64,000 bases of DNA from the NCBI RefSeq assembly GCF_007829335.1, contig NZ_VIWO01000005.1, positions 372,001 to 436,000 on the forward strand. Direction: 5' to 3'. A model generated the notes under the pieces. The model searched no databases. It was not told the DNA's origin and was given only the letters and a program-made list of their open reading frames with translations. Position numbers and translations under genes: made by a program. The stretch is from Chitinophaga polysaccharea (lineage in GTDB: Bacteria; Bacteroidota; Bacteroidia; Chitinophagales; Chitinophagaceae). Positions 18,519-27,469 of the stretch are shown piece after piece; the first letter of the stretch is position 1; each line of letters opens with the position of its first letter.

Positions 18519-20708
18519 ATGAATACAAGACTCGCTCTTTTACTATCCGTTGGTATCCTCCTTTCAAAAAGCACTGCCATTGCACAAACGATGATTAACA
18601 TTGAAACCAATCGCACTGCATTAATACTGGAAACCGATGCCGATAGTGCACTTATATTTACGCATTTTGGCCCCCGGTTATCACATACAGGCGACTACCA
18701 GCAAATCCGTGGACTGGATAAATTCAAGCCAGGTAACGACGATCTTTACAACAAAAGGGAAGCTTATACCAGTGCGGGTTCATTGACACTGCTGGAACCG
18801 GCATTATCCGTTACCCATGCCAATGGCGACAAATCGGTCGTGCTGCATTATGTTTCCCACACTGTTCAAAAGATCGATGACAATCGCACACTGACTACCA
18901 TCCACCTGGAAGACAGCCGGTATCATTTGCAGGTAGCCCTGTACTACCAATCTTATTACCAGGAAGATGTTATAGAACAGTGGACAGCCATTTCGCACCG
19001 TGAAAAGGGTAACATTGTTCTGAACAAATACGCCTCCGCCAGCCTGACATTGCCCGGCAAAAACTTTTACCTGAAGAGTCACCATAGTGGCTGGGGTCGG
19101 GAAATGGCTTCCGAAGAAGAACCGTTAACGCATGGCATCAAAACCCTGGACGCCAAACTAGGCACAAGGACCAACCTCCTGCAATCTTCTTCCTTTATGG
19201 TATCGCTCAACCAACCAGCTACAGAAGATGCCGGCGAAGTAATAGCAGGCACCCTCGCCTGGACCGGTAATTTCAGGATAGACTTCGAAACCTTTGATGA
19301 ATACTACCTGCGGGTGACCGCCGGCATCAACAACTTCGCGTCCAACTATATCCTCGCGCCGGGAACTCCCTTTGTAACGCCGAAATTTATATTTACCTAC
19401 AGCAACCAGGGCAAAGGCGCCGCCAGCCAGCACCTGCAGCGTTGGGCGCGCAACTACCAGTTGGCCGATGGCAAAGGAGAAAGATCCACGCTGCTCAACA
19501 ACTGGGAAACTACCTACTTCGATTTCGACGATGCTAAACTCAACGCCCTGATCCAGGACACTAAAAAATTAGGCGTCGATGTATTCCTCCTCGATGACGG
19601 CTGGTTTGGGAATAAATATCCCCGGAACAACGCCAACGGCGGCCTGGGCGACTGGCAGCCCAACAAACAAAAGCTGCCCAACGGGTTAGTATCCCTGGCC
19701 CGCAACGCTACCGCCAACGGCGTAAAATTCGGTATCTGGATAGAACCGGAGATGGTTAATCCCCGCAGCGAACTGTATGAAAAACACCCCGACTGGGTAG
19801 TGCGGGAACCAGGCAGAAAGGAATACTACATGCGCAACCAGCTGGTGCTGGACCTGGCCAATCCCGCCGTACAGGATTTCATCTTCAACACAGTGGACGG
19901 GCTTTTCAACGAAATACCCGGACTGGCGTTTATTAAATGGGACTGCAATTCCCTCATCTATAACGCCCACTCCCCCTACCTCGATAACCAGGATCATTTT
20001 TATGTAGCCTACGTACAAGGATGGTACAACATCCTGGAAAGACTACGCCGTAAACATCCGCTCACCCCCATGATGCTATGCGCCGGCGGCGGCTCCCGGG
20101 TAGACTACGGCGCCCTGCAATACTTCACGGAATTCTGGCCCAGCGATAACACCAACGCCTTTGACCGGATCTTTATCCAGTGGGAATATTCCTACTATTT
20201 CCCCGCCATCGCGCTCGACAACCACGTAACCGATATGGGTAAACAACCAATCAAATTCAGGACAGACGTAGCCATGATGGGTAAACTGGGATTTGATGTA
20301 CGGGTCAATGAGCTGGCACCACAAGACCTGCTCTTTGCGCAACAAGCGGTGACATGTTACAACAGCATTAAAGATATTATCTGGCACGGCGAACAATACC
20401 GCCTGCAAGATCCGTATAAGGAGAAAGTGACGTCGATGGCTTACGTGAACAGCCACCAAGACGAAGCCATTGTATTCAACTATTACGTGGCCAGTACCTA
20501 TACCACCACCATTGGCCTCCCCATCAAAATGAAAGGGCTGGCGCCGGACAAGCAGTATAAAATAGAAGAGATCAATGTATACCCGGGTACGAAATCTACG
20601 ATCGATAGTACGAAGACCTACTCCGGTGACTTCCTGATGAACATTGGTTTCAATCCTGAGGTGAGTGCGCGCAGAACCAGTGTGGTATTGAGGGTGACGG
20701 CGATTTGA
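18519..20708 (+). CDS. GH36 alpha-galactosidase, secreted
   Basis: 729 residues from the ATG at 18519, which opens a clean signal peptide (MNTRLALLLSVGILLSKSTAIA-Q). The open frame upstream is not needed. An N-terminal beta-supersandwich precedes the TIM barrel, which shows the GH36 signatures LLDDGWFG, GIWIEPEMVNPRSELYEKHP, the nucleophile motif IKWDCN (Asp475) and the acid/base motif WPSDNTNAFDR (Asp543). It should remove alpha-1,6-linked galactose from melibiose, raffinose-type sugars or galactomannan, most likely in the periplasm. No transporter or other glycosidase is next to it. Confidence 0.93.
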   Translation: MNTRLALLLSVGILLSKSTAIAQTMINIETNRTALILETDADSALIFTHFGPRLSHTGDYQQIRGLDKFKPGNDDLYNKREAYTSAGSLTLLEPALSVTHANGDKSVVLHYVSHTVQKIDDNRTLTTIHLEDSRYHLQVALYYQSYYQEDVIEQWTAISHREKGNIVLNKYASASLTLPGKNFYLKSHHSGWGREMASEEEPLTHGIKTLDAKLGTRTNLLQSSSFMVSLNQPATEDAGEVIAGTLAWTGNFRIDFETFDEYYLRVTAGINNFASNYILAPGTPFVTPKFIFTYSNQGKGAASQHLQRWARNYQLADGKGERSTLLNNWETTYFDFDDAKLNALIQDTKKLGVDVFLLDDGWFGNKYPRNNANGGLGDWQPNKQKLPNGLVSLARNATANGVKFGIWIEPEMVNPRSELYEKHPDWVVREPGRKEYYMRNQLVLDLANPAVQDFIFNTVDGLFNEIPGLAFIKWDCNSLIYNAHSPYLDNQDHFYVAYVQGWYNILERLRRKHPLTPMMLCAGGGSRVDYGALQYFTEFWPSDNTNAFDRIFIQWEYSYYFPAIALDNHVTDMGKQPIKFRTDVAMMGKLGFDVRVNELAPQDLLFAQQAVTCYNSIKDIIWHGEQYRLQDPYKEKVTSMAYVNSHQDEAIVFNYYVASTYTTTIGLPIKMKGLAPDKQYKIEEINVYPGTKSTIDSTKTYSGDFLMNIGFNPEVSARRTSVVLRVTAI

Positions 20709-20712
20709 GCGA

Positions 20713-21243
20713 TCAAAGATGCTCAATCGACTTATGTCCCACCGCGTCCCGACAACCGTTGAGCAGAATTAACGGATTATAAGCTACTTCCAGCAAATTG
20801 CCCTCTACATCCTGGAAGTAAAAAAATAATCCCCCAAAGTAAGGAACGGTGGGGCCTTTTATGATCTTTACCCCTTTGGTTTTGAGGCGATCGTATATCT
20901 CTCTCACTTCTGCTTCCGACGCTACATTATACCCGGTTATCACTGCACGAAAACCGCTGCCCTCTGGTGAAACGCCCACAAAATCGGCCAGGAAAGGCCG
21001 CTTCGCCAAGCTAAACAGGAAACCGTTCATCTGGTAAAAGACGATATCCTTGTTTTGCGCTACAGGCTTCCAGCCCAGCTTATCTTCATAAAACGCCCGC
21101 ATAACAGATAAATCATCTGCACCTAGTGTTAATACACTGATCCTTTGTTCCATGTTTGTATGGTTTGTTTGCTTCACTGTATGGCAGGCATGCAGGGTGA
21201 CTACAATACAGCTGCCGATGAATAATTGTGTAATGAATTTCAT
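20713..21243 (-). CDS. VOC (glyoxalase/bleomycin-resistance fold) protein, apparently exported
   Basis: 176 residues. The VOC domain runs from residue 31 (MEQRISVLTLGADDLSVMRA) to VEGNLLEVAYNP, with the paired beta-alpha-beta-beta-beta pattern (FYEDKLGW, GFRAVITGYNV, YFQDVEGNLLEV). The first 20 residues look like a signal peptide ending in a possible lipobox (TLHAC), unusual for this mostly cytoplasmic family. Alternatively translation begins at the ATG at 21153, giving an ordinary cytoplasmic VOC protein. The metal ligands and substrate are unclear. It ends tail to tail with the galactosidase gene. Confidence 0.8.
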   Translation of the reverse strand: MKFITQLFIGSCIVVTLHACHTVKQTNHTNMEQRISVLTLGADDLSVMRAFYEDKLGWKPVAQNKDIVFYQMNGFLFSLAKRPFLADFVGVSPEGSGFRAVITGYNVASEAEVREIYDRLKTKGVKIIKGPTVPYFGGLFFYFQDVEGNLLEVAYNPLILLNGCRDAVGHKSIEHL

Positions 21244-21291
21244 GCATCAAAAATACGGGGCACAACAAACGGGCGTTTGTATAAATCCGAC

Positions 21292-21330
21292 AAAAAAAAG
21301 CCCCCCAATGTCATCATTGGAAGGCTTTTA
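21292..21330 (-). terminator. Terminator of the zinc-ribbon membrane operon
   Basis: Read on the minus strand, AAAAGCC..CCAATG pairs with CATTGG..GGCTTTT and is followed by a run of eight T. It lies just after the last gene of the four-gene operon. Confidence 0.8.
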
Positions 21331-21355
21331 TACTTAGTGAAACCCCTGTCTGTTT

Positions 21356-21868
21356 TTACTGCTGTTGCATTACCTGTTCCCTGAATTGTTTAGGGTTGCG
21401 GGCATACAATTTTTTCAAGTCGTGCGAAAATCCTATCACTGCCTGCGGAAAGGTATTCACCAATGCGTTCATCAACTCATCTTCCTGCCCCCGTTTCCGG
21501 ACGATGGGCATCTTAAAGATGTTGCCTTCGTCATCTCCTATCATCATGCTTTCCTGCGGTACGCCGTTCATTCGCAATATGTGGTGGTAGATCCATACGA
21601 TCTTAGCAGGTTGATTTTTCGCGTATTCCAGCAAGAATTTATCTTTCCGGTTTGTCAGACCATCGTACAGCAAAGCCATGGCGATGACGATCAGTGCAAC
21701 GCCCACGCCGAATATCCAGCTGGGGCCGGACGCCGTCATTTGCTGATACCCCCAGATGCCAAATGCCAGCCCGGCTACCAGGCATACCGGTACCCATACT
21801 TTAATGGTCCTTTTCGAAGCAGCCAACTTCTTCTCTATTCTCTGAATAACGATTGACTTACTATCCAT
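21356..21868 (-). CDS. Membrane protein of unknown function (fourth gene of zinc-ribbon operon)
   Basis: 170 residues from the ATG at 21868 (MDSKSIVIQRIEKKL). The open frame upstream overlaps the preceding gene and was not used. A basic N-terminal helix is followed by two membrane helices (VWVPVCLVAGLAFGIWGY and WIFGVGVALIVIAMALLY), then a soluble domain of about 100 residues with IVWIYHHILRMNGVP and PIVRKRGQEDELMNALVNTF. The last part suggests a cytoplasmic regulatory or interaction domain. It lies 13 bases after the 119-residue zinc-ribbon gene, in the same operon. I do not recognise the family. Confidence 0.7.
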   Translation of the reverse strand: MDSKSIVIQRIEKKLAASKRTIKVWVPVCLVAGLAFGIWGYQQMTASGPSWIFGVGVALIVIAMALLYDGLTNRKDKFLLEYAKNQPAKIVWIYHHILRMNGVPQESMMIGDDEGNIFKMPIVRKRGQEDELMNALVNTFPQAVIGFSHDLKKLYARNPKQFREQVMQQQ

Positions 21869-21881
21869 AGAAAATATAGTT

Positions 21882-22241
21882 TTAATGAAAATGAGCTTTA
21901 ATCCTGTAATAGGCGTCAATGGCCACTATGACCAGGAGTATCAATATCCAGCCTCCATATCGTTTCCAAAATGAGATCTTTACTTTTGCCAGCTCCGATT
22001 GCTCCAGGGCTTTCAGCCCGGGCGACCAGGCCCCCCGCTTGACATAGTAGCCACAGGCATCGCAATGCACCGTCGCTTTCTTACTATGCGAGGACAGGAT
22101 ATTGATACCCAGTATTTTCTGGTAACTGATGAAATAGTCGATATAGAGGGTACCCTCTGTGCCCTTGCATTTCTGGCACGGGGGGATGGTTACCTTTACC
22201 TGGTTAACCGGTTCTTTTTCTGTTACGTTTCTAATGACCAT
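21882..22241 (-). CDS. Zinc-ribbon protein with C-terminal membrane anchor
   Basis: 119 residues. Two CxxC pairs (PCQKCKG near residue 22 and HCDACGYY near 60) form a likely zinc ribbon, followed by WSPGLKALEQSELAKVK and a single C-terminal membrane helix (GGWILILLVIVAIDAYY). The layout (ribbon, W-S-x-x-L segment, Lys-rich amphipathic stretch, membrane helix) is repeated in the 245-residue first gene of the operon, so the two look distantly paralogous. It starts one base after the previous stop. Function unknown. Confidence 0.7.
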   Translation of the reverse strand: MVIRNVTEKEPVNQVKVTIPPCQKCKGTEGTLYIDYFISYQKILGINILSSHSKKATVHCDACGYYVKRGAWSPGLKALEQSELAKVKISFWKRYGGWILILLVIVAIDAYYRIKAHFH

Positions 22242-22242
22242 C

Positions 22243-22584
22243 TTACGATTTCTTTAATTTTTGAATCCGGCGAAAATTGAGGACCGCTGCTGTCAGGAAG
22301 AACAGGCCAAACAGTACCAGTATTAATGGGAACAGCCAGATCCCGGCCAGGTCGTAGCAGAGCTTTTCCAGGGAGCGCATGCGGATGGTAGTGCCGCTGG
22401 TTTGCCATACTAGCAACTCGTTGTACCTGTTCCAGCCCAGGTAAATGGCTCCCAGTCCGAATGCGGTAAACATAATGCTGCCGGGCCAGGGACTCTTAGA
22501 AGAGCGGTTTACATATTCGTAGTCACTATCCCGGTGAGGATTAGTCCATTTTATTTTCTTTTCCGAAGGGTTTTCCTGTTCCAT
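22243..22584 (-). CDS. Two-helix membrane protein of unknown function
   Basis: 113 residues. A charged N-terminus (MEQENPSEKKIKWTNPHRDS) is followed by two membrane helices (SIMFTAFGLGAIYLGW and LAGIWLFPLILVLFGLFFLT) and a basic tail (NFRRIQKLKKS). It lies between the two zinc-ribbon genes of the same strand with gaps of 24 bases and 1 base, so it is co-translated with them. Family unknown. Confidence 0.65.
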   Translation of the reverse strand: MEQENPSEKKIKWTNPHRDSDYEYVNRSSKSPWPGSIMFTAFGLGAIYLGWNRYNELLVWQTSGTTIRMRSLEKLCYDLAGIWLFPLILVLFGLFFLTAAVLNFRRIQKLKKS

Positions 22585-22608
22585 GACAATGAGTTTTGTA
22601 GATAGACA

Positions 22609-23346
22609 TTATTTCCCGGGACGTTTAATCTGCGTAATTCCCCCGGGCGTGGCATCTTTCAGCCTTGGCAGCGGCGTAAAAAACCGGTACTGGGTCATAC
22701 TCTGATGCGAAATAATAACAGGAGTTGCAGAATAAGCCGTCGTTTCTTTTTCAATGCCGTCCCAAAAGCCGGACGTGTATTCATTGATGATGTTACCTGC
22801 GGTACTTACGCGACTTCCATTACCTTGTACTACAAATACGCTGTCGCCATCTACCTTCACTACTTTAAACAGGGCATATACCTGGTTAACGGAGCTGGCA
22901 CTGTTGCCCTCCACTTTCAGCTCCCCACCGGTATGGGCATAGTAGATATCCCCTACCTGCGGATGCGCAAAGTATTCGGTTTGTGCGCTCGTATCTACAG
23001 CACGCATTTTCGTTTTTACCATCGCTACTACGCTTAAGGTGGCAAACAATCCACCGATGACCAGCATCCCTCTCCACAAACGCAGGGGCGTTTTCACGGA
23101 TGATTTATCATTCCGGTACGCCTGTTCCAGGGGCTTGCTCCATTTTACATTAGGGATCTTCTGGTCGCAACGTTCGCACCAGGCAATGCCAAATTTGGGG
23201 GTCGGACACATAGGACCAAACCACCATATGTATCGCTGGCGGATGGCGATATGTACACCGCCTTGCTGCTGACAAAGGGGACAGGTTACTTCAGGGTGTG
23301 CTACGGTTTTGTGTTCCTGGGTACGGACTTCGTAAACAATGTACAT
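22609..23346 (-). CDS. Zinc-ribbon membrane protein with C-terminal beta-rich domain (operon head)
   Basis: 245 residues. The N-terminal region carries CPLC (residues 22-25) and WCERC (near 56-60), a probable zinc ribbon, with a Trp-rich segment between them. A KWSKPLEQAYRNDKSSVK stretch leads into one membrane helix (RGMLVIGGLFATLSVVAMV), after which ~130 residues form a predicted extracytoplasmic beta-rich domain (HPQVGDIYYAHTGGEL, YALFKVVKVDGDSVFVVQG). The latter resembles the beta strands of small sensing or binding domains, but I cannot name it. First gene of a four-gene minus-strand operon. Confidence 0.7.
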   Translation of the reverse strand: MYIVYEVRTQEHKTVAHPEVTCPLCQQQGGVHIAIRQRYIWWFGPMCPTPKFGIAWCERCDQKIPNVKWSKPLEQAYRNDKSSVKTPLRLWRGMLVIGGLFATLSVVAMVKTKMRAVDTSAQTEYFAHPQVGDIYYAHTGGELKVEGNSASSVNQVYALFKVVKVDGDSVFVVQGNGSRVSTAGNIINEYTSGFWDGIEKETTAYSATPVIISHQSMTQYRFFTPLPRLKDATPGGITQIKRPGK

Positions 23347-23549
23347 GATTAATATTTAGGCTTTATCGTTATTTATATGATTAAAAGATTAATATTTATT
23401 AGCTACCGGGTTATTGGGTTATGGCTAATAAAGTGGCTCAAAACTACAGCGAATCTGTTTATCCTGCTAATTTCGGGCATCTACATATGATCTACAAAAA
23501 AACAGGCAGACATCTACAGCCCTTATACAAAAGCCGCCACCGGCGGACA

Positions 23550-24623
23550 TTACTGCGTTTGTAGCCAGGTTAACACCGGCGCCAGGGAATACATATACAG
23601 GCGGCCGGTTTTATGGTGGATCAGTAAACGGTTGGGCGCTGCCAACCGCACATCCCCCAAGTCGTTGCTGTAATCGACCATCTTGCCGGGATCTGTGGTA
23701 GGGTCTCCTCCCTCATCGTAGCCCGTCATGCTGAAATGTTCCGGGCACAGCTCCCCGATGCAGTCGCCGGAGCTCCGGTTGATCAGCAAGAGACGGCCAA
23801 AGCGGGTTAGTGCGATTAGGTGCTGCTGGTCCAGGAAAAACACATAATAGTTCAAGCTGTCTGGTTCCTCCGATACGTATTCATTCCGGTCCCGGAAAAT
23901 ATCCTCCTGGGAAATGTCATTGAGCTTGACTAACCCCGGGAAAGAAAAAACCTCGATACCTTCCTCATAATGCGGCCCGGTGACAAAGGCATTTCCATCA
24001 GGTGCAAACGTGCCCATTACCCGGTCCTGGCATTCCGTAATGCCTTCGATCGTGAGGCTATCCTCCGACAGCGTTACCAGCGACAACCGGCAGTCATCCT
24101 GCCCCGCCGCCGCTTCCAGCATAATTTTATCGCTGCCGGGTACAGCGCTAAGCGTATAAGCACAATATTGATGATCGGTTACGGGCGTGGTCATTTCAAT
24201 CTCCCGGGAGTTAAGATCTAACACCGATAGGTGATCGCAATCCGTTCCGGGAAACAGCAACAACAGGCGCTGATTGTCGGGCGTAAAAAAGCAGTTGGCA
24301 CCATTGAAAGCCTCCCAGGCCGGGTGTTCAAAATGAAATTGCTGCTCACCGTTTTCATCAAAGATTCGTAGCCTGTCAACCTGGGTGATGCTGAATAATT
24401 TTCCATCCGGACTGATATCGACGCGGGGCGATACATACCCGCCGGCATCCACGCCCAGATCTTTTATCCATTCCAGTTGCAGGTGAGGGTTGGTTCTGGC
24501 CAGCATTGGACTGTCTTTAAAACAGAGGAGGATAAAATCTTTGTGTATAGCACATCCCCTTACTTTCAGGGTAGCATGTCCGAACTCATATTGAACGGGT
24601 AGTTGTATTTCCTGAAAAGCCAT
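23550..24623 (-). CDS. Beta-propeller-like cytoplasmic protein of unknown function
   Basis: 357 residues with no signal peptide. Recurrent strand motifs of WD40/propeller type are seen (RVDISPDGKLFSITQVDRL, FTPDNQRLLLLFPGTD, FAPDGNAFVTGPHYEEG, HLIALTRFGRLLLINRSSG), spaced 40-60 residues apart. That would suit a six- or seven-bladed propeller used for protein binding. The 113-residue gene lies 41 bases upstream on the same strand. About 200 bases with no recognisable feature separate it from the zinc-ribbon operon. The precise family is not recognised. Confidence 0.68.
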   Translation of the reverse strand: MAFQEIQLPVQYEFGHATLKVRGCAIHKDFILLCFKDSPMLARTNPHLQLEWIKDLGVDAGGYVSPRVDISPDGKLFSITQVDRLRIFDENGEQQFHFEHPAWEAFNGANCFFTPDNQRLLLLFPGTDCDHLSVLDLNSREIEMTTPVTDHQYCAYTLSAVPGSDKIMLEAAAGQDDCRLSLVTLSEDSLTIEGITECQDRVMGTFAPDGNAFVTGPHYEEGIEVFSFPGLVKLNDISQEDIFRDRNEYVSEEPDSLNYYVFFLDQQHLIALTRFGRLLLINRSSGDCIGELCPEHFSMTGYDEGGDPTTDPGKMVDYSNDLGDVRLAAPNRLLIHHKTGRLYMYSLAPVLTWLQTQ

Positions 24624-24664
24624 AAATATCTTTTGCTACAGTAGGTTCAAAAATAATAGCTGCC

Positions 24665-25006
24665 TTATTCAAAAGGAAGTTTTATGGGAGATAATAACCA
24701 GGAGATACCATCTTCCACCTGTTTTACATGCCATACCACTACCCCGCATGCTGCATCCTGGTTAGCGTATTGTTGCAGCATAAAAGGTGGTATCCAGATC
24801 AACCCAATGTCGCCGTCGCCCTCCCAGCTGGCCTGGAGAAAACGCTCTTTAGCCATGGCAATATATTCTTCCGCATTTTCCAGGAACTGCCTCGGGTCCA
24901 TGACGAAATGCAGATTATCGATCCATTCGTAAATAGTAAGATGGAATGTTTTTAAAGCTTCCGGGCCGTATCGGATGACGTCCTTTTTGGGAATAGTATA
25001 TGCCAT
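24665..25006 (-). CDS. Small soluble protein of unknown function
   Basis: 113 residues, acidic, with no membrane segment. Features are a Trp-rich middle (YEWIDNLHFVMDPRQFLENA), AMAKERFLQASWEGDGDIGL and IWIPPFMLQ, then VVVWHVKQVEDGISWLLSP near the end. The alternating hydrophobic strands suggest a small alpha/beta fold. It is the first gene of a probable pair with the propeller-like protein. It has the size of an immunity or chaperone-like partner, but nothing shows that. Family unrecognised. Confidence 0.55.
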   Translation of the reverse strand: MAYTIPKKDVIRYGPEALKTFHLTIYEWIDNLHFVMDPRQFLENAEEYIAMAKERFLQASWEGDGDIGLIWIPPFMLQQYANQDAACGVVVWHVKQVEDGISWLLSPIKLPFE

Positions 25007-25071
25007 GTCGGATATGGGTTAACGTTATTGATCCCGCAAACATACTATTTTCTGCAAAAAACAGCCATGAT

Positions 25072-25109
25072 ATATAAAAAAATCCCCGTGGTGAAGTCAC
25101 CACGGGGAT
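25072..25109 (-). terminator. Terminator of the SusCD-TlpA operon
   Basis: ATCCCCGTGGTGA and its exact inverse (25082-25094 and 25097-25109) form a 13-bp stem. Read on the minus strand it is followed by seven T. It sits about 25 bases after the last gene of the operon. Confidence 0.88.
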
Positions 25110-25133
25110 GATGGTCATCATCTATCTATCCAC

Positions 25134-26342
25134 TTATGCGCCGAATATTTCTTTCAGCTTTTTATTCATCGCTTCGTCGTCTTCGCCCCCACCGCCGTAG
25201 CGGCCAATGATCACCCCGTTGGGATCGATCAGGATTTTGGTGGGCAGGGAATGAATGCCATAGTAATCGCTCACATCTTCGGGATTAGGCAGGTTCTTTT
25301 CGCGCTTGGACCAGTCGAGCCCACGGAGTACATGACGCCAGATGCCAATGCCATCCTGGTTCACGGCCTTTTTCCAGGCTTCATGGTTACTGTCATCATC
25401 AGAAATGCCAATGATTTCAAAACCTTTGGATTGGTATTTTGCATACAGCTCTTTCAGATGAGGATTACCTTTACGACAGGGACCGCACCAGCTGGCCCAG
25501 AAATCCAGCATCACGTATTTACCTTTAAAATCGGCCAGGCTGAGCGTTTTCCCTTCTATGTCTGTTTTGGTGAATGCATGAGCACTACTGCCGGGAGAGC
25601 CGGCCTTCAGGCCATCCAGCTCTTTGCGAATCTCGAGACCATGCATACTCTGTTGCATAGCAGGCGACATTTTAGCGTAAGCGGCTTCGCCTTCCTGCAG
25701 CGGCATACTACTCACGCGGTAACGGAGAATTTGCGCAGATACATACGAATCGGGGTACTGATCGATAAAAGATTTATCGATCTTTTCCATCTCCTCGTAG
25801 TAGGGTTCCATTTTTTCTTTTATCGCGTCCAGCTCCTCCTTCAGCGGCTTCAGGGCCTCTTCAGATTTTTTGCCGCGCATACCGGCACTATACTCTTTGT
25901 TGCCTTTATTGTAAGCGTCGGATAAGGGCTTGAGCTTAGCCATTACCGGCGCGTGCAACGCATTCAGCTTATCCTGCTCCAGCTGAGTTTTGGAGCCGGT
26001 TAACTTAGCGCCTTTTAATTTTCCGCTGGTGGACGTTAACTGCATGGTGGTGGACTCCATAAAGAAATTGGTCATATCCCCTTCGCCATACATGGCTGCT
26101 TTTTTGTCGAGGTACATCCGTCCTTCTACTGGTTGCACCAGCTTACCAGTGAAAGTGAATTTACCGTCTTTGGAAAGGGCACTATCCGTTTTGTACGACA
26201 TACCACCGGTGGCGTAACTTAAATATACATACCGGTTTGGTAGTCCTTTGATATTGCCTTTCAGTGTGAAAGGCTGTTGTTCCTGCGCCTGTCCCTGTAA
26301 GTAAAGTAATACCAGGGGGAGCGCGGTGAAAATGTATTTCAT
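25134..26342 (-). CDS. TlpA-family thiol-disulfide protein with DUF4369-like N-terminus (second copy)
   Basis: 402 residues with a signal peptide (MKYIFTALPLVLLYLQGQA-Q). The N-terminal ~110 residues are a beta-rich DUF4369-type domain (FTLKGNIKGLPNRYVYLSY), then a Lys/Glu-rich helical linker, then a thioredoxin/AhpC-TSA domain from about residue 255 with the redox motif ASWCGPCRKGNP and the cis-Pro region HSLPTKILIDPNG. It should act as a periplasmic or outer-membrane-facing thiol oxidoreductase. Last gene of the SusC-SusD-TlpA-TlpA operon, 22 bases after its paralogue. The substrate of such paired thioredoxins is not known to me. Confidence 0.88.
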   Translation of the reverse strand: MKYIFTALPLVLLYLQGQAQEQQPFTLKGNIKGLPNRYVYLSYATGGMSYKTDSALSKDGKFTFTGKLVQPVEGRMYLDKKAAMYGEGDMTNFFMESTTMQLTSTSGKLKGAKLTGSKTQLEQDKLNALHAPVMAKLKPLSDAYNKGNKEYSAGMRGKKSEEALKPLKEELDAIKEKMEPYYEEMEKIDKSFIDQYPDSYVSAQILRYRVSSMPLQEGEAAYAKMSPAMQQSMHGLEIRKELDGLKAGSPGSSAHAFTKTDIEGKTLSLADFKGKYVMLDFWASWCGPCRKGNPHLKELYAKYQSKGFEIIGISDDDSNHEAWKKAVNQDGIGIWRHVLRGLDWSKREKNLPNPEDVSDYYGIHSLPTKILIDPNGVIIGRYGGGGEDDEAMNKKLKEIFGA

Positions 26343-26364
26343 GATATTGTTTTTTGTGGGTATA

Positions 26365-27447
26365 CTATTTCAGGATTTCTGCGAGCCTGGCGTGTAAAGC
26401 AGCGCCTCTCAGTTCTTTGGCAATGATGATTCCCTGTGGATCTATCAGGAAAGAAAAAGGAATGGCCTGTATGCCGTATTGCTGGGCCACTTCATTGCGG
26501 AAGCCTTTCAGGTCGGATACCTGCATCCAGGGCATACCATCTTTTTCAATGGCCTCTTTCCACTTGTCGGCTTTATCATCGAGCGATACGCCCACAACGG
26601 TGAAGTTTTTATCTTTGAACTGGTTGTAGGCTTTCAGTACGTTCGGGTTTTCCGCGCGGCAAGGACCGCACCAGCTGGCCCAGAAATCGAGCAGCACATA
26701 TTTACCCTTGTAATCGGACAGGCGTACCGGTTTACCATTTACATCGGCCTGGGTAAAGTCGATCAAGGGCTGGCCAATCGCGCTTCTCTTCAGCACAGCT
26801 AATCGGCTGGCCAGTCTCTTACCTGCTGCTGTTTGTTGCGCTTCCGGTGTAAGCTTACGATACAGGCTATCTAAGGGCGCATATTCCCCGATAACCGCCA
26901 TATCTGCAATCATGCTTACGCTTACGGGGCTTCCGGGATGGGCAATGATGTAAGCCTTAGTCCGATCATGTCTTTGCTCCCGCAGCACTTCCAGCTTAGC
27001 TTCCAGGGCCGCCAAGGCTGTATCGTTGCCTTTTACTTCCTGGTATTTTCCATACAAACCATTTTCCTGGCTGGTAATGTCTTCAATAGATTTCTGGTAG
27101 GCTTCATAGGCCGTTTGGGTAGCAGAGCCGGTGATCTTCAGCTGGTCCACCGAATCGATGTTCCCTTTTACCTGTACCGCAGCATTTTCCATGAACAGCT
27201 CTATATAACGGGTATGGGTACCGATGTATATTTTCTGGGGCTCTACGATATCGCCGGTCCAGGTAAAGTGGCCGTCCTTTGCCGGTACGGTATCAGTTTT
27301 ACTGGAATCGGCTACGGGTACGGATATATACACCACCGAATCTTTCAATCCCGTTATATCAGCGGTGATGCTGGCCCTGGGTTTAGGCTGGGTGCAGGCT
27401 GCCAGCAGCGTCAGTCCCATGAGTAGTTGATTGGAATGCATCTTCAT
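26365..27447 (-). CDS. TlpA-family thiol-disulfide lipoprotein with DUF4369-like N-terminus (first copy)
   Basis: 360 residues. The N-terminus is a lipoprotein signal with lipobox LLAAC, so the mature protein is probably tethered to a membrane. A DUF4369-type beta domain (ITADITGLKDSVVYISVPV) is followed by a helical linker and a thioredoxin domain with ASWCGPCRAENP and the cis-Pro segment QAIPFSFLIDPQG. It shares its architecture with the next gene, and the two probably arose by duplication. It lies 22 bases after the SusD gene, so its role is presumably tied to whatever the SusCD pair imports. Confidence 0.88.
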   Translation of the reverse strand: MKMHSNQLLMGLTLLAACTQPKPRASITADITGLKDSVVYISVPVADSSKTDTVPAKDGHFTWTGDIVEPQKIYIGTHTRYIELFMENAAVQVKGNIDSVDQLKITGSATQTAYEAYQKSIEDITSQENGLYGKYQEVKGNDTALAALEAKLEVLREQRHDRTKAYIIAHPGSPVSVSMIADMAVIGEYAPLDSLYRKLTPEAQQTAAGKRLASRLAVLKRSAIGQPLIDFTQADVNGKPVRLSDYKGKYVLLDFWASWCGPCRAENPNVLKAYNQFKDKNFTVVGVSLDDKADKWKEAIEKDGMPWMQVSDLKGFRNEVAQQYGIQAIPFSFLIDPQGIIIAKELRGAALHARLAEILK

Positions 27448-27469
27448 AAATAAAATTTAAAGTCAGTAC

